A DNA stretch of 64,000 bases from Nitrospira_D sp035465795 (GCF_049546785.1 NZ_JBMWAN010000002.1:558001-622000), one strand, 5' to 3'. Positions 42,765 through 52,139 are shown, counted from the first letter of the stretch. Numbers and translations are program-made. Notes: generated by a model from the sequence alone, not told the origin.

Positions 42765-45086
42765 ATGACTCCGATGAATTCATTCTTCAGCACACCGGTG
42801 GCATTCGGGATCTCCGGCCTCGTGTTGTTTGCAATCGGCCTGTTGGTGAAACACCCCCGCGGGCAACGCTGGGTGCTGGGCCTCAGCCTGTTCCTCTATG
42901 CCCGCTACCTCGTCTGGCGCCTGCTCTACACGCTCCCGACCGACGATCTGGCGAGCATGATCGTGGGCTGCATCGTGGTACTGGCCGAACTCTACGGATT
43001 TTTCCAATTTGCCTTCTACACCTATCAATCCTGGACGCCGCTCGAGCGCCAGCCGGTTCCGCTGACCGCCTATCCCACCGTTCCCACCGTTGATATCATG
43101 GTCACGGTAGTGGACGAGCCGCTGGAGATTCTGTCCCAAACGCTGGTGGGCTGCCTGTCTCAGGACTATCCCAAGGACCGGTTCCGGGTCTACGTCCTGG
43201 ACGACGGCCATCGGCAAGAAGTGAAAGCGCTGGCCGGATCGCTCGGCTGCGGCTACCTCCGGCGTCCCGATCGCCCCCGCCACGCCAAGGCCGGAAATCT
43301 GAATCATGCCCTGCGGCTGACCGATGGCGACCTCATTGCCGTCTTCGACGTCGATCACGTCCCGACGCGCGCCTTCTTGAAGGACACGGTCGGCTTCTTC
43401 ACGGACCCGCAGGTGGCCATCGTCCAGACACCCCATCATTTTTACAACCCGGACATCTTTCAACGGAACCTCCGTGTCGGGGACCAGGTCAAGAACGAAC
43501 AGGCCCTCTTCTTCAGGTCGCTGCAAGCCGGACGCGATGCGCATAACAGTGCGTTCTTCGCCGGCAGCTGCGGCCTCTTCCGCCGGAAACCGCTGGAGGA
43601 GATCGGCGGCTTTCAAACCGCCACCATCACGGAAGACATCCATACCAGCATGCAGCTGCACGCGAAGGGCTATAAGTCCTGTTACCTCAACCGCGTGCTG
43701 GCGGCCGGCTTGATGCCGGAGACCTTCGAGGGCTATCTCAAACAGCGTAAACGGTGGGCCATGGGAAGCATCCAGGTCCTCCAACATGACAACCCCCTCA
43801 CCAAGCGCGGCCTCACGCTGGCGCAACGGATCGACTATTTCGGGTCCATTTTCTATTTCTTCTTCGGCACACCGCGCCTGATTTGTCTCGTGGCTCCCTT
43901 GGCCAGCCTCCTCTTTCACACGCCGCCGATGAAAGCTGATGTGTGGGCCCTCTCGGCCTATTTCCTTTCCTTCTACATTGCTTCCGCCCTGATCATGCGC
44001 CCGGTGAGCCGCGGATCGCGCAACCCCTTCTGGTCGGACATCTATGAGACCGCGATGTGTTTTTCACTCAGTGCCGTCGTACTCAAAACGCTGGCCACAC
44101 CGCGGAAAGAACGGCCGTTTGAGGTGACTCCGAAAGGGCAGCGAGTCAGGAAGAACACGGCCACGGAACTGTCGCTGGCCTGGCCCCTGCTGCTCACCTT
44201 CGCCCTGTTGATCGTCGGGCTCGTGTGGGGGATTCAGCAATGGCGGCAGGGGACCGGTGATCCGGGGTTGCCGGTCAGTCTGTTCTGGGGCTCGGTCAAT
44301 CTGCTGATGGTGACCATTGCGCTCTTCGTGGCGAGCGAACAGACCCAGGGCCGGCAGATGTTCCGGCTCACTCGCGACTATGCCGGCAGGATCCTGATCG
44401 ATGGAGATACGGTCCCGGCGCGCGTCACCAACATCAGCGAGCGCGGCGCCGGCCTCGTGCTCGACCGTCCGCTCTATTCCACGCAACACTCCGTGACGTT
44501 GATCCTGCCCGCCTCACGCGGAACCATCATCCGATTGAACGGACACATCGCGCGACAAGCTCCCTTGCCGTCGGGACAGGTTGACGTCGGACTCCTCTTC
44601 CCTGAATTGACCCCGCTTGCCAGGCGGACCCTGACCGAAATGATGTTCGGTGACCCTGCTCCGTGGCGGGAGGGCGACCGGTTTCACCCCGGAATCGCGA
44701 GCAGCCTGCGGTCGCTGCTCCTCGCTCTGGCCGTCCCCTGGCGAAGGTACCGATGGGACCAGCGGCGCATGGTCCGTCTTCGGACTCACACCCCCTGCCG
44801 CCTGCACACCTCGAACCGGCTCCTGACGGGGTACCTGACGGACATGTCCTTTACAGGTGTCAGTGCCGTGTTCCGCCGCACCCCGACCGGCTCCCTGGCG
44901 GGAAGCCTGCTGGAGTTGCCACAGGTCACATTAAAGGTCAGCCCGGTCGCGATCGTCCGCCGATGGAGAACGACCTTGGTTCGCTTCCGCGTCGACAGCG
45001 TCGAGCGCGGCGAGCTGCGCTGGCGCGATTGGCATGAGTGCGAGTGGCAACAACGTCGCCTGGAAGGAACGCCAGGCCATGTCTGA
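42765..45086 (+). CDS. Cellulose synthase-like glycosyltransferase (BcsA type) with two PilZ domains
   Basis: This 773-residue protein is a family 2 processive glycosyltransferase in the inner membrane. N-terminal helices (residues about 5-85) precede the GT domain with VTVVDEPLEILSQTLVGCLS, VYVLDDGHRQEV, FDVDHVPTRAF (DxD), ITEDIHTSMQLHAKG (TED) and the QRKRWAMGSIQVLQ block (Q-x-x-R-W). Further helices follow (350-520). A PilZ region begins near 535 (RVTNISERGAGLVL) and a second lies near 665-760 (YLTDMSFTGVSAVF). This predicts c-di-GMP-activated synthesis of a beta-glucan. BcsB and BcsC are not visible; a BcsS-like gene follows 84 bases later. Confidence 0.9.
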   Translation: MTPMNSFFSTPVAFGISGLVLFAIGLLVKHPRGQRWVLGLSLFLYARYLVWRLLYTLPTDDLASMIVGCIVVLAELYGFFQFAFYTYQSWTPLERQPVPLTAYPTVPTVDIMVTVVDEPLEILSQTLVGCLSQDYPKDRFRVYVLDDGHRQEVKALAGSLGCGYLRRPDRPRHAKAGNLNHALRLTDGDLIAVFDVDHVPTRAFLKDTVGFFTDPQVAIVQTPHHFYNPDIFQRNLRVGDQVKNEQALFFRSLQAGRDAHNSAFFAGSCGLFRRKPLEEIGGFQTATITEDIHTSMQLHAKGYKSCYLNRVLAAGLMPETFEGYLKQRKRWAMGSIQVLQHDNPLTKRGLTLAQRIDYFGSIFYFFFGTPRLICLVAPLASLLFHTPPMKADVWALSAYFLSFYIASALIMRPVSRGSRNPFWSDIYETAMCFSLSAVVLKTLATPRKERPFEVTPKGQRVRKNTATELSLAWPLLLTFALLIVGLVWGIQQWRQGTGDPGLPVSLFWGSVNLLMVTIALFVASEQTQGRQMFRLTRDYAGRILIDGDTVPARVTNISERGAGLVLDRPLYSTQHSVTLILPASRGTIIRLNGHIARQAPLPSGQVDVGLLFPELTPLARRTLTEMMFGDPAPWREGDRFHPGIASSLRSLLLALAVPWRRYRWDQRRMVRLRTHTPCRLHTSNRLLTGYLTDMSFTGVSAVFRRTPTGSLAGSLLELPQVTLKVSPVAIVRRWRTTLVRFRVDSVERGELRWRDWHECEWQQRRLEGTPGHV

Positions 45087-45170
45087 CGGACGGCTCTCAA
45101 TACACCGGCTCACGCAGGAGCTGTGCTATACGTGGTTCGCCCCGCGGTTTGTACAGTAAGGAGAGGATCG

Positions 45171-45872
45171 ATGGCGCGATTGGCACTAGTCTTATTGGCG
45201 GCACTTGTCCTCATCGCCCAGCCGGCCGCCGGCCATGCGGGAGATGTGTTTACCGGGTTTCAGATCGATAACAAGAGCCAGTACTTCGGCTATCTTGGAG
45301 TGCGGGTGCCGGTGCATCAAATGGCGGGCGGGACGAATCTCTTTGTCCAGGCGATGACCGCGGGACTGGGGTACAGCTTCAAAAGCAACGGACAGCTGTT
45401 GGATGCGAACGTGCAGTTCATCGTGCCGGCGCTCGGCATCAGCCGGAACGTCGGCGGCTGGACACTCTCGGCCCTCGCCGGGCCGCAGTTGCGCCGCATC
45501 GAAGAAGAACGGTGGAATACCAGTCCGTCGATCGAGAATCAAATCGGGGCCTATGGCCAACTCGAAGCGTTTTACTGGCATGAGAAGGGCAGCTTCCACG
45601 CCATCACCTCCTATGCCGACCTCGATAAATTCTTCTGGGGCCGCCTCCGCGGGAAACTCCTGGTACACACAGCCGACAAGGGCTGTTGCACGACCTATGT
45701 CGGATGGGATGTGGCGGCCATGCAAAATGACGACTTTCGTGCCGTCCAATCAGGGCCGCTCGTCGAAGTCCCCATCGGCAAGGTCTTTCTCCTTGCGAAA
45801 ACCGGATATCAATACAGCAGTTCCTTCCATACCGGCGTCTATGGAGGAGTCGAGATTTATTTTCCCTTTTGA
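45171..45872 (+). CDS. bcsS: BcsS-like outer-membrane protein
   Basis: About 233 residues from the ATG at 45171, behind AAGGAGAGG. A signal peptide (VLLAALVLIAQPAAGHAG) is followed by a beta-rich protein with alternating aromatic strands and a C-terminal aromatic residue (EIYFPF), typical of outer-membrane barrels. Blocks such as GDVFTGFQIDNKSQYFGYLG and GGWTLSALAGPQLRRIEEE are consistent with the cellulose biosynthesis protein BcsS family. It lies directly downstream of the synthase, so export or attachment of the polysaccharide is inferred. Confidence 0.75.
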   Translation: MARLALVLLAALVLIAQPAAGHAGDVFTGFQIDNKSQYFGYLGVRVPVHQMAGGTNLFVQAMTAGLGYSFKSNGQLLDANVQFIVPALGISRNVGGWTLSALAGPQLRRIEEERWNTSPSIENQIGAYGQLEAFYWHEKGSFHAITSYADLDKFFWGRLRGKLLVHTADKGCCTTYVGWDVAAMQNDDFRAVQSGPLVEVPIGKVFLLAKTGYQYSSSFHTGVYGGVEIYFPF

Positions 45873-45879
45873 GACGCCG

Positions 45880-46350
45880 TCACCCGATCGGCGTCCATCG
45901 GGCAAACGTCGCCGCCTGACCGACCCGGGCGCCGCGAGCCTCCACCACATTCCACACCGTCGCGTCCTCGACCAGAAAGCGCTTCCCGGTGGCTGAAATC
46001 CTGACTCCCCGATAGCCCGCGAAAAAGCCTTGCGCGGCCGCCACGGCCAGCATGCGGGCGCGCTCATCGCGGTTCATCGGTTCCGCCGTCAGACGAGACG
46101 GCGTGGTCGTCAATTGCTCCCAGGTCATTTCCCACAGATCGAGCGCCGCCTGATTGCCGTAATTCAGGACCGGATCGCTTTCCGTGCCGTGCGACACAAC
46201 CACAGAGGGCGCGGTGAACAGCGCCCGCGCCTGGTCCTCCGGCGAACCGGTTCGATCCAGCAATTCCCGACCGGTCCAGCGGCGAAAGCTCTCGAGCAGG
46301 CATTGCGACCAGGTTACGATCGCCGGCTGGGTCCACAAGGCACTGGCCAT
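45880..46350 (-). CDS. MEKHLA-domain protein
   Basis: This 156-residue protein consists of one PAS-related MEKHLA domain: SYRRW-like helix LLESFRRWTGRELLDR, VVVSHGTESDPVLNYGNQAA, LDLWEMTWEQLTTTPSRLTA and GYRGVRISATGKRFLVEDAT. The same domain forms the C-terminus of plant HD-ZIP III regulators and occurs alone in bacteria. It may bind a small ligand; no partner is known. It converges on the bcsS-like gene with a 7-base gap. Confidence 0.88.
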   Translation of the reverse strand: MASALWTQPAIVTWSQCLLESFRRWTGRELLDRTGSPEDQARALFTAPSVVVSHGTESDPVLNYGNQAALDLWEMTWEQLTTTPSRLTAEPMNRDERARMLAVAAAQGFFAGYRGVRISATGKRFLVEDATVWNVVEARGARVGQAATFARWTPIG

Positions 46351-46421
46351 GGCATCTCCTCCTGTCAGGCGGGCATAGCTGTGCTGCTACCACGTCCGGA
46401 GGGGCAAGGCAAGCGGAGGGA

Positions 46422-46634
46422 TCAGGGCTTGGCTGATTTGACTTTGCGGGTATCCGGTTTCGGAAGCAGCCGGTACTCGACGAGACGGCAACCGCAGAAA
46501 GCGATCTGTCGGGCGTCGGTCGTGACGCGCACGATCATCGAATGGCAAAACGCGCATTCCGGGGAGCGGGGATCGCGGCCGATGGTCCAGCGGGGAATTG
46601 ACATGTTGTCGGGGTTCAGCCTCTGTTCGTCCAT
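46422..46634 (-). CDS. Small cysteine-containing protein
   Basis: 70 residues from the ATG at 46634, with GAGAGG upstream; the longer frame from 46745 has no such site. Cysteines in CAFCHSMIV and FCGCRLVEY could form a zinc site. No family is recognised. It is divergent from leuC. Confidence 0.6.
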   Translation of the reverse strand: MDEQRLNPDNMSIPRWTIGRDPRSPECAFCHSMIVRVTTDARQIAFCGCRLVEYRLLPKPDTRKVKSAKP

Positions 46635-46771
46635 GACCTCTCTATCGGCACCGGCGGAAAAATCTGAAGCCCATTCCCTTTCGATGCGCCCGCCCTGGCA
46701 TGCCGCGAAGGCCCTATGTATAATGGATGTTCGTTTGAACTCCACTGATGATCGTTAGTGAGGAATAAGTC

Positions 46772-48175
46772 ATGGCAGGCAAGACCTTATTCGATAAGAT
46801 TTGGGATTCTCACATGGTCCGTGAAGAGCCGGACGGGACGACGCTGTTGTATATCGACCGGCAGCTGGTGCACGAAGTCACCTCGCCGCAGGCCTTCGAG
46901 GGCCTGAAACTGGCCGGGCGACGCCCCCGCCGACCGGCGGCGACGCTCGCCGTCCCCGACCACAATGTGCCGACGACTGACCGCCGGCTCGGCATCGCCG
47001 ACGCCGTCAGCGCGAAGCAGATCCAGACCCTGGAAGAAAATTGCCGGGACTTCGGCATCACCCTGTTCGGCATGAACGACATCCGCCAGGGCGTCGTCCA
47101 CGTCATCGGCCCCGAACAAGGGTTCACGCTCCCCGGCACGACGATCGTCTGCGGCGATTCCCACACCTCGACCCATGGCGCCTTCGGGGCCCTGGCCTTC
47201 GGCATCGGGACGAGCGAAGTGGAGCATGTGCTCGCGACCCAGTGTTTGGTGCAGAAGCGGCCCAAGACGATGGAGATTCGGGTGGACGGCGTCCTCTCCG
47301 ACCGGTGCTCAGCCAAAGACATCATCCTCGCCATCATCGGCAAGATCGGCACGGCCGGCGGCACCGGCTACGTGATCGAATATACGGGATCGGCCATTCG
47401 CGCCTTGAGCATGGAAGGCCGCATGACGCTCTGCAACATGTCGATCGAGGGCGGCGCCCGTGCCGGCATGGTCGCGCCCGATGAAAAGACGATCGCCTAC
47501 ATCAAGGGACGCCCGCTGGCCCCGAAGGGCGAGCTGTTCGAGCAGGCCGTGCGCGCATGGGAGCACCTGAAGACGGATTCGAACGCGAAGTACGACGCCA
47601 CCCTCGTCCTGCGGGCCGAAGACATTGCCCCGCAGGTCAGCTGGGGCACCAGCCCCGGCATGGTGTTGGGCGTGGATCAGCGCGTGCCCGACCCCTCGAC
47701 CATGACCGATGAAAAAACCCGCAAGGCCACCGAGCGCGCGCTCGAATACATGGGCCTCGCCCCCAACATGCCGATCACCGACATCAAGATCGACACCGTC
47801 TTCATCGGCTCCTGCACGAACTCGCGCATTGAAGACCTGCGCCTCGCCGCCACCCTTGCCAAAGGGAAAAAGGTGGCGAAGGGCGTGCACGCGATGGTGG
47901 TGCCCGGCTCCGGCCTCGTCAAGCAACAGGCGGAGCAGGAAGGACTCGACCGGGTCTTTCGCGACGCCGGATTCGAATGGCGGGAAGCGGGCTGCAGCAT
48001 GTGTCTCGCCATGAATGCCGACGTGCTGCAACCGGGCGAGCGCTGCGCCTCCACCAGCAATCGCAACTTCGAAGGACGGCAGGGCGCGGGCGGGCGCACG
48101 CATCTGGTGTCGCCGGCCATGGCCGTCGCCGCCGCCGTCGAGGGACATTTCATCGATATTCGCCATTGGTCATAA
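46772..48175 (+). CDS. leuC: 3-isopropylmalate dehydratase large subunit
   Basis: This 467-residue aconitase-superfamily subunit isomerises 2- to 3-isopropylmalate in leucine synthesis. Iron-sulfur ligands are in FIGSCTNSRIEDLR (residues about 346-359) and in AGCSMCLAMNAD (C-x2-C, about 407-418). Substrate-binding blocks DHNVPTTDR, VCGDSHTSTHGAFG and SNRNFEGRQGAGGRTHLVSP are intact. The small subunit leuD follows after 94 bases. Confidence 0.97.
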   Translation: MAGKTLFDKIWDSHMVREEPDGTTLLYIDRQLVHEVTSPQAFEGLKLAGRRPRRPAATLAVPDHNVPTTDRRLGIADAVSAKQIQTLEENCRDFGITLFGMNDIRQGVVHVIGPEQGFTLPGTTIVCGDSHTSTHGAFGALAFGIGTSEVEHVLATQCLVQKRPKTMEIRVDGVLSDRCSAKDIILAIIGKIGTAGGTGYVIEYTGSAIRALSMEGRMTLCNMSIEGGARAGMVAPDEKTIAYIKGRPLAPKGELFEQAVRAWEHLKTDSNAKYDATLVLRAEDIAPQVSWGTSPGMVLGVDQRVPDPSTMTDEKTRKATERALEYMGLAPNMPITDIKIDTVFIGSCTNSRIEDLRLAATLAKGKKVAKGVHAMVVPGSGLVKQQAEQEGLDRVFRDAGFEWREAGCSMCLAMNADVLQPGERCASTSNRNFEGRQGAGGRTHLVSPAMAVAAAVEGHFIDIRHWS

Positions 48176-48269
48176 ACATCACCACCCGTGAACGAACAAG
48201 GCGCATAATGCATCGGGAACAATCCAAGACTCACGCCTTACGGTTCACGTTTCACGTTTCACGAGGATC
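48176..48269. repeat. leuC-leuD spacer with TTTCACG tandem repeats
   Basis: The spacer contains three tandem units of TTTCACG type at 48243-48263 (the first incomplete), next to the leuD start. Similar units (CACGTTTCAC on the complement, and CGTTTCAC) occur in the 31.14-31.20 kb intergenic region. This seems to be a short dispersed repeat of this genome. It does not encode a protein. Confidence 0.55.
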
Positions 48270-48896
48270 ATGATGCAGGCCTTTACGACACTCACCGGCT
48301 TAGTAGCCGCGTTGGACCGGGTCAACGTCGATACGGACCAGATCATCCCGAAGCAGTACTTGAAAACGATCAAGCGCACGGGGCTGCGCGAAGGACTGTT
48401 CTTCGACTGGAAGAAGCAGAAGGACGGATCGCCGGACCCGAATTTCTTTCTCAATCAAGCCCGCTATCAGGGCGCCACGATTCTCTTGACCCGCGACAAC
48501 TTCGGCTGCGGCTCCTCACGCGAACATGCGCCCTGGGCCTTGCTCGATCAGGGATTCCGCTGCGTCATCGCGCCCAGCTTCGCGGATATTTTCTACAACA
48601 ATTGCTTTCAGAACGGCATTCTTCCGGTGGTCCTGAAGGCCGACGAGGTGCAAGCCTTGATGCGGGATGTCCTCGCAACACCCGGTTACCAACTCACCGT
48701 GGATCTCGGCAAGCAAACCGTAACCACGCAAGACGGAAAGTCCTACGGATTCGAGATCGATCCGTTCAGGAAGGATTGTTTGTACCGTGGGCTGGATTCC
48801 ATTGGATTGACCCTGCAACACGAGGCCGCGATCACCTCATACGAATCGAAACGGAAGACCGAAGCCCCCTGGTTGTTCGCCGATCTTCCCTCATGA
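48270..48896 (+). CDS. leuD: 3-isopropylmalate dehydratase small subunit
   Basis: This 208-residue protein partners LeuC. The swivelling domain is recognised by VNVDTDQIIPKQYLKTIKRT (residues about 18-37), TRDNFGCGSSREHAPWAL (substrate loop, about 72-89) and FADIFYNNCFQNGILPV. The start is an ATGATG pair at 48270. It is probably co-transcribed with leuC despite the repeat-bearing spacer. Confidence 0.96.
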   Translation: MMQAFTTLTGLVAALDRVNVDTDQIIPKQYLKTIKRTGLREGLFFDWKKQKDGSPDPNFFLNQARYQGATILLTRDNFGCGSSREHAPWALLDQGFRCVIAPSFADIFYNNCFQNGILPVVLKADEVQALMRDVLATPGYQLTVDLGKQTVTTQDGKSYGFEIDPFRKDCLYRGLDSIGLTLQHEAAITSYESKRKTEAPWLFADLPS

Positions 48897-48912
48897 CGTG
48901 AGGACGGTCTCC

Positions 48913-49269
48913 ATGAAGCTGTTGCATCCGAAATTCCTGCTGACGTTTCTCCTGTTTCTGGGGGCGGCCTATCTGCTCGTCGCCTTCAACTGGAGTTACT
49001 CGGACGGGAGCCGGGCGGGCTACATCCAGAAGTTGTCCCAAAAAGGCTGGGTCTGCAAAACGTGGGAGGGAGAGCTCGCCATGACAACCGTGCCTGGGGT
49101 CGCGCCGGTCCTCTGGAGCTTCAGCGTGTGGGACAAGCATGTGGCCGACGATCTTACGAAAGTCATGGGCAAGCGGGTGATTCTGCATTACAAGGAATAC
49201 CGCTACCTCCCCACGACCTGCTTCGGGGAAACAGACTATTACGTGGATCGGGTCGAAGTTCAGGAATAA
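48913..49269 (+). CDS. Membrane-anchored hypothetical protein
   Basis: 118 residues from the ATG at 48913. One N-terminal anchor helix (LLTFLLFLGAAYLLVAFN) is followed by a periplasmic domain with WVCKTWEGELAMTTVPGVAP, WSFSVWDKHVADDL and the ending TTCFGETDYYVDRVEVQE. I recall similar small proteins (6-phosphogluconate-dehydrogenase-like by misannotation) in Gram-negative genomes but cannot name a function. It follows leuD by 16 bases and may be co-transcribed. Confidence 0.7.
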   Translation: MKLLHPKFLLTFLLFLGAAYLLVAFNWSYSDGSRAGYIQKLSQKGWVCKTWEGELAMTTVPGVAPVLWSFSVWDKHVADDLTKVMGKRVILHYKEYRYLPTTCFGETDYYVDRVEVQE

Positions 49270-49292
49270 TCGGGCGGCGGTTCAGTAGACCG

Positions 49293-50348
49293 TCACAGCC
49301 AGCGCCGCGCCCGAAACGCCATCAACATCCCCGCCGCGATCAGTCCCATCGCCCCCAGCACAGCCGGATAACCCCACTGGGACTTCAGCTCCGGCATATA
49401 TTCGAAATTCATCCCGTAAATGCTCGCAATAAAACTCAGGGGCATGAAAATGGTCGTAATGACCGTCAGCACGCGCATGACCGCGTTCAGCCGATAGCTG
49501 ACGCTCGAGAGATAAATATCCAGGCTGGCTGAGACCATCTCGCGCAGGGTTTCGATGGTATCGATGATTTGCACGACATGGTCGTACACGTCGCGGAAGA
49601 ACACCTTCGTCGGTTCGTGCAGGAAGGGGCAGTCTGAGCGCGACAGGCCGTTCGTCGCTTCGCGGAGCGGCCAGACGGCCCGGCGCAAGAACAACAACTG
49701 CCGCTTCAGCGCATGAATCTCTTTCAGCGTGTCCGGTTTCGGATCGGCCACCACTTTCTCCTGGAGCGACTCGATTTTCTCCCCGAGTGCTTCCAGCACC
49801 AGAAAGTACTGGTCGACGATCGCATCCACCAGCGCATAGAGCAGATAGTCGGCGCCGCTCTGCCGCATGCGGCCTTTGCCGCCCTTGAGCCGGTCCCGCA
49901 CCGGCTTGAAGACGTCGGTGCCGTTCTCTTGAAACGACAGGACGAAATTCCGCCCGAGCACCAGGCTGACCTGCTCGACGAGCAGATCCTGCCGCTCGGT
50001 GAGCGACAGCACCTTCATGACGAGAAAGAAATAGGTGTCGTAATCGTCGAGTTTCGGCCGCTGATCCGTGTTCGCAATATCTTCGAGCAACAACGGATGG
50101 AGCGAAAACTGTTTCCCGAAGGCTTCGAGCAGCTCGAGCTTGTGCACACCGCCGATATCCACCCAGGTGACCGATTCATCGGACGGCGGCTGCAGTTCGT
50201 CCGGCCTCGTCACGGTCCGCTCCTCGCACCGGCCGCCGGAATAATTGAACACCGTCATGGGGACGGTATCGGCCTTCTTTTCGCCGACATAGACGAGGGT
50301 GCCCGGAGGCAGACCGCTTTTTCTGGATCGCTTTTGCACCAGCTTCAT
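49293..50348 (-). CDS. corA: Magnesium/cobalt transporter CorA
   Basis: About 351 residues from the ATG at 50348; a frame from 50411 is longer. CorA forms a pentameric Mg2+ channel in the inner membrane. The cytoplasmic funnel has VTWVDIGGVHKLELLEAFGK and HPLLLEDIANTDQRPKL. The long helix is seen as MVSASLDIYLSSVSYRLNAV. The pore signature YGMNFEY is in the loop between the two C-terminal helices (TTIFMPLSFIASIYGMNF), and the tail ends basic (FRARRWL). Confidence 0.95.
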   Translation of the reverse strand: MKLVQKRSRKSGLPPGTLVYVGEKKADTVPMTVFNYSGGRCEERTVTRPDELQPPSDESVTWVDIGGVHKLELLEAFGKQFSLHPLLLEDIANTDQRPKLDDYDTYFFLVMKVLSLTERQDLLVEQVSLVLGRNFVLSFQENGTDVFKPVRDRLKGGKGRMRQSGADYLLYALVDAIVDQYFLVLEALGEKIESLQEKVVADPKPDTLKEIHALKRQLLFLRRAVWPLREATNGLSRSDCPFLHEPTKVFFRDVYDHVVQIIDTIETLREMVSASLDIYLSSVSYRLNAVMRVLTVITTIFMPLSFIASIYGMNFEYMPELKSQWGYPAVLGAMGLIAAGMLMAFRARRWL

Positions 50349-50440
50349 GGCGGCTCTGCTTGTACGCAGATTCTCCCGGGAGGTCAAGCGGCCCCCCCGT
50401 ATGCCTTTCAATCAGGCCGTGACCTTGATACTCTGATCCC

Positions 50441-51235
50441 ATGAATTGGGATCACGAATATCGTGCGCTCACCTCGGCCATGCGCGAAGCCGGCGAGGAA
50501 GCTTTACGGCGCGCCAGGGACGGATTTCAAATCTTCACCAAACCGGATCATTCACCCGTCACATCGGCCGACCATGCGGTGAACGACATCCTGCAGGATC
50601 GCCTGCTCGGGCAATTTCCCGATGACGGCTGGTTGTCGGAAGAATCACCCGACAGCTCCGTCCGGCTGAACAAACCGCGTGTCTGGGTGATCGATCCGAT
50701 CGACGGTACGAAAGCCTTTATCCGGCGAGAGCCGGAGTTCTGCATATCGGTCGCGCTCATCGAAGGCACCCGGCCGATTCTCGCCGCGATCTTTAATCCC
50801 TCAACCGGCGAGTTGTATACCGCCATGCGCGGACAGGGCCTCCACCTCAATGAGGCGCCGGTGCCCAGGACCGAAGGCCTCTCACGCCCGCAGCCGATCG
50901 TGGCGCTTGGCCAGTCGGAGATCCAGAGCGGCCGTTTTAAGCCGGTAGAGGACCGTATCGCCCCCCGCCCTATGCACTCGATTGCCTGGGCCATCGCACG
51001 CGCCGCGGGGGGCGCCATTCACGGGGTAATGACCTTCGAGCCGGAAAACGAGTGGGATGTTGCCGCCGGGGTCCTGTTGATCGAAGAAGCCGGGGGCTCG
51101 GTCTGTGACGCAGCGGGACAGCCGCTGCAATTCAACCGGCCTATTCCACGCTGCCAGGGATTTTTCGCCACCGCCTCCGGGTTTCCGGACAGCCTGACCT
51201 CCCGGATCCTCACCCTGCCGCGCGTACCCCATTAA
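50441..51235 (+). CDS. CysQ-like 3'(2'),5'-bisphosphate nucleotidase / inositol monophosphatase family
   Basis: This 264-residue metal-dependent phosphatase has the family motifs. These are EESPDSSVRLN (metal-ligand Glu), WVIDPIDGTKAFIRREPEF (D-P-I-D-G-T, residues about 84-102) and ENEWDVAAGVLLIEEAGGSV (W-D-x-A-A, about 203-222). FIRREPEF after D-G-T resembles CysQ and distinguishes it from classical inositol monophosphatases. The probable substrate is PAP/PAPS, but histidinol-phosphate or inositol phosphatase activity cannot be excluded. It is divergent from corA. Confidence 0.88.
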   Translation: MNWDHEYRALTSAMREAGEEALRRARDGFQIFTKPDHSPVTSADHAVNDILQDRLLGQFPDDGWLSEESPDSSVRLNKPRVWVIDPIDGTKAFIRREPEFCISVALIEGTRPILAAIFNPSTGELYTAMRGQGLHLNEAPVPRTEGLSRPQPIVALGQSEIQSGRFKPVEDRIAPRPMHSIAWAIARAAGGAIHGVMTFEPENEWDVAAGVLLIEEAGGSVCDAAGQPLQFNRPIPRCQGFFATASGFPDSLTSRILTLPRVPH

Positions 51236-51255
51236 GCTCACACGGACACACTACG

Positions 51256-52119
51256 ATGCATATTGCCGTGATAGGGATGGGATTGCTGGGACGGGCGGTT
51301 GCGGAACGGCTGCATGACCAGGGGCATGCCGTCACGGTCTACAATCGCACCGCTGCCAAGACGGAACCGCTGCGCGCACGAGGCCTCGCTGTCGCCCCCT
51401 CGCCCTCCGACGCCCTCGCCGCTGCCGACTGTGCGTTGTTGTTCCTCACCGATGCGGCAGCCATTCGATCCGTCCTCTTCGAGGCTACCCCTCCCGAGGC
51501 GCTCCGCAACCGCACCATCATTCAGATGGGCACGATCAGCCCCGAAGAAAGTCAGGCGCTGCTCGCGTCCGTGACGAAAGCCGGTGGCGACTACTGCGAA
51601 GCACCCGTCCTGGGAAGCATTGCCGAAGCCCTTGCAGGCAGCCTCCTTGTGATGGCCGGCGGCACACAGGACCAGTTTGATCACTGGAATCCCGTCTTTC
51701 GCTCCCTCTCATCTGCCCCGACCTTGATCGGGACCGTGGGACAGGCCGCCACACTCAAGCTGGCGCTCAATCACCTGATCGCAGCAGAACTCACCGCCTT
51801 TGCTTCAAGCCTCGGATTGATCCAGCGATCGGGGGTCTCCGTCGATCACTTCATGGCAATCCTCAAAACCAGTGCGTTGTTTGCTCCCGCGTTCGAGAAG
51901 AAACTGCCCCGCTTGCTGACACGCCAATACGACAACCCGAATTTCCCTACGACTCATCTCTTGAAGGATGTGAACCTGTTTGCCGGAGAGGCCCGGCATC
52001 GCGGGCTCCCGGTGACCAGCGTGGAGAGTCTTCGCTCCATTCTGGAGGACACGATCGCGCGCGGATATGGGGAAGCGGATTATTCGGCCCTGTTCGAAAC
52101 GATGAACCCGAAGGACTAG
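51256..52119 (+). CDS. NAD(P)-dependent beta-hydroxyacid dehydrogenase
   Basis: This 287-residue protein belongs to the 3-hydroxyisobutyrate/glyoxylate-succinic-semialdehyde reductase family. The Rossmann motif is IAVIGMGLLGRAVAERL (residues 3-19) with VTVYNRTAAK beside it, where the Arg after Asn suggests NADPH preference. The substrate motif is YCEAPVLGSIAEALAGSL and the catalytic Lys lies in TLKLALNHLI (about residue 165). It follows the phosphatase gene by 20 bases, so co-transcription is likely. Confidence 0.9.
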   Translation: MHIAVIGMGLLGRAVAERLHDQGHAVTVYNRTAAKTEPLRARGLAVAPSPSDALAAADCALLFLTDAAAIRSVLFEATPPEALRNRTIIQMGTISPEESQALLASVTKAGGDYCEAPVLGSIAEALAGSLLVMAGGTQDQFDHWNPVFRSLSSAPTLIGTVGQAATLKLALNHLIAAELTAFASSLGLIQRSGVSVDHFMAILKTSALFAPAFEKKLPRLLTRQYDNPNFPTTHLLKDVNLFAGEARHRGLPVTSVESLRSILEDTIARGYGEADYSALFETMNPKD

Positions 52120-52139
52120 CAGAATCGCGACATACACCA

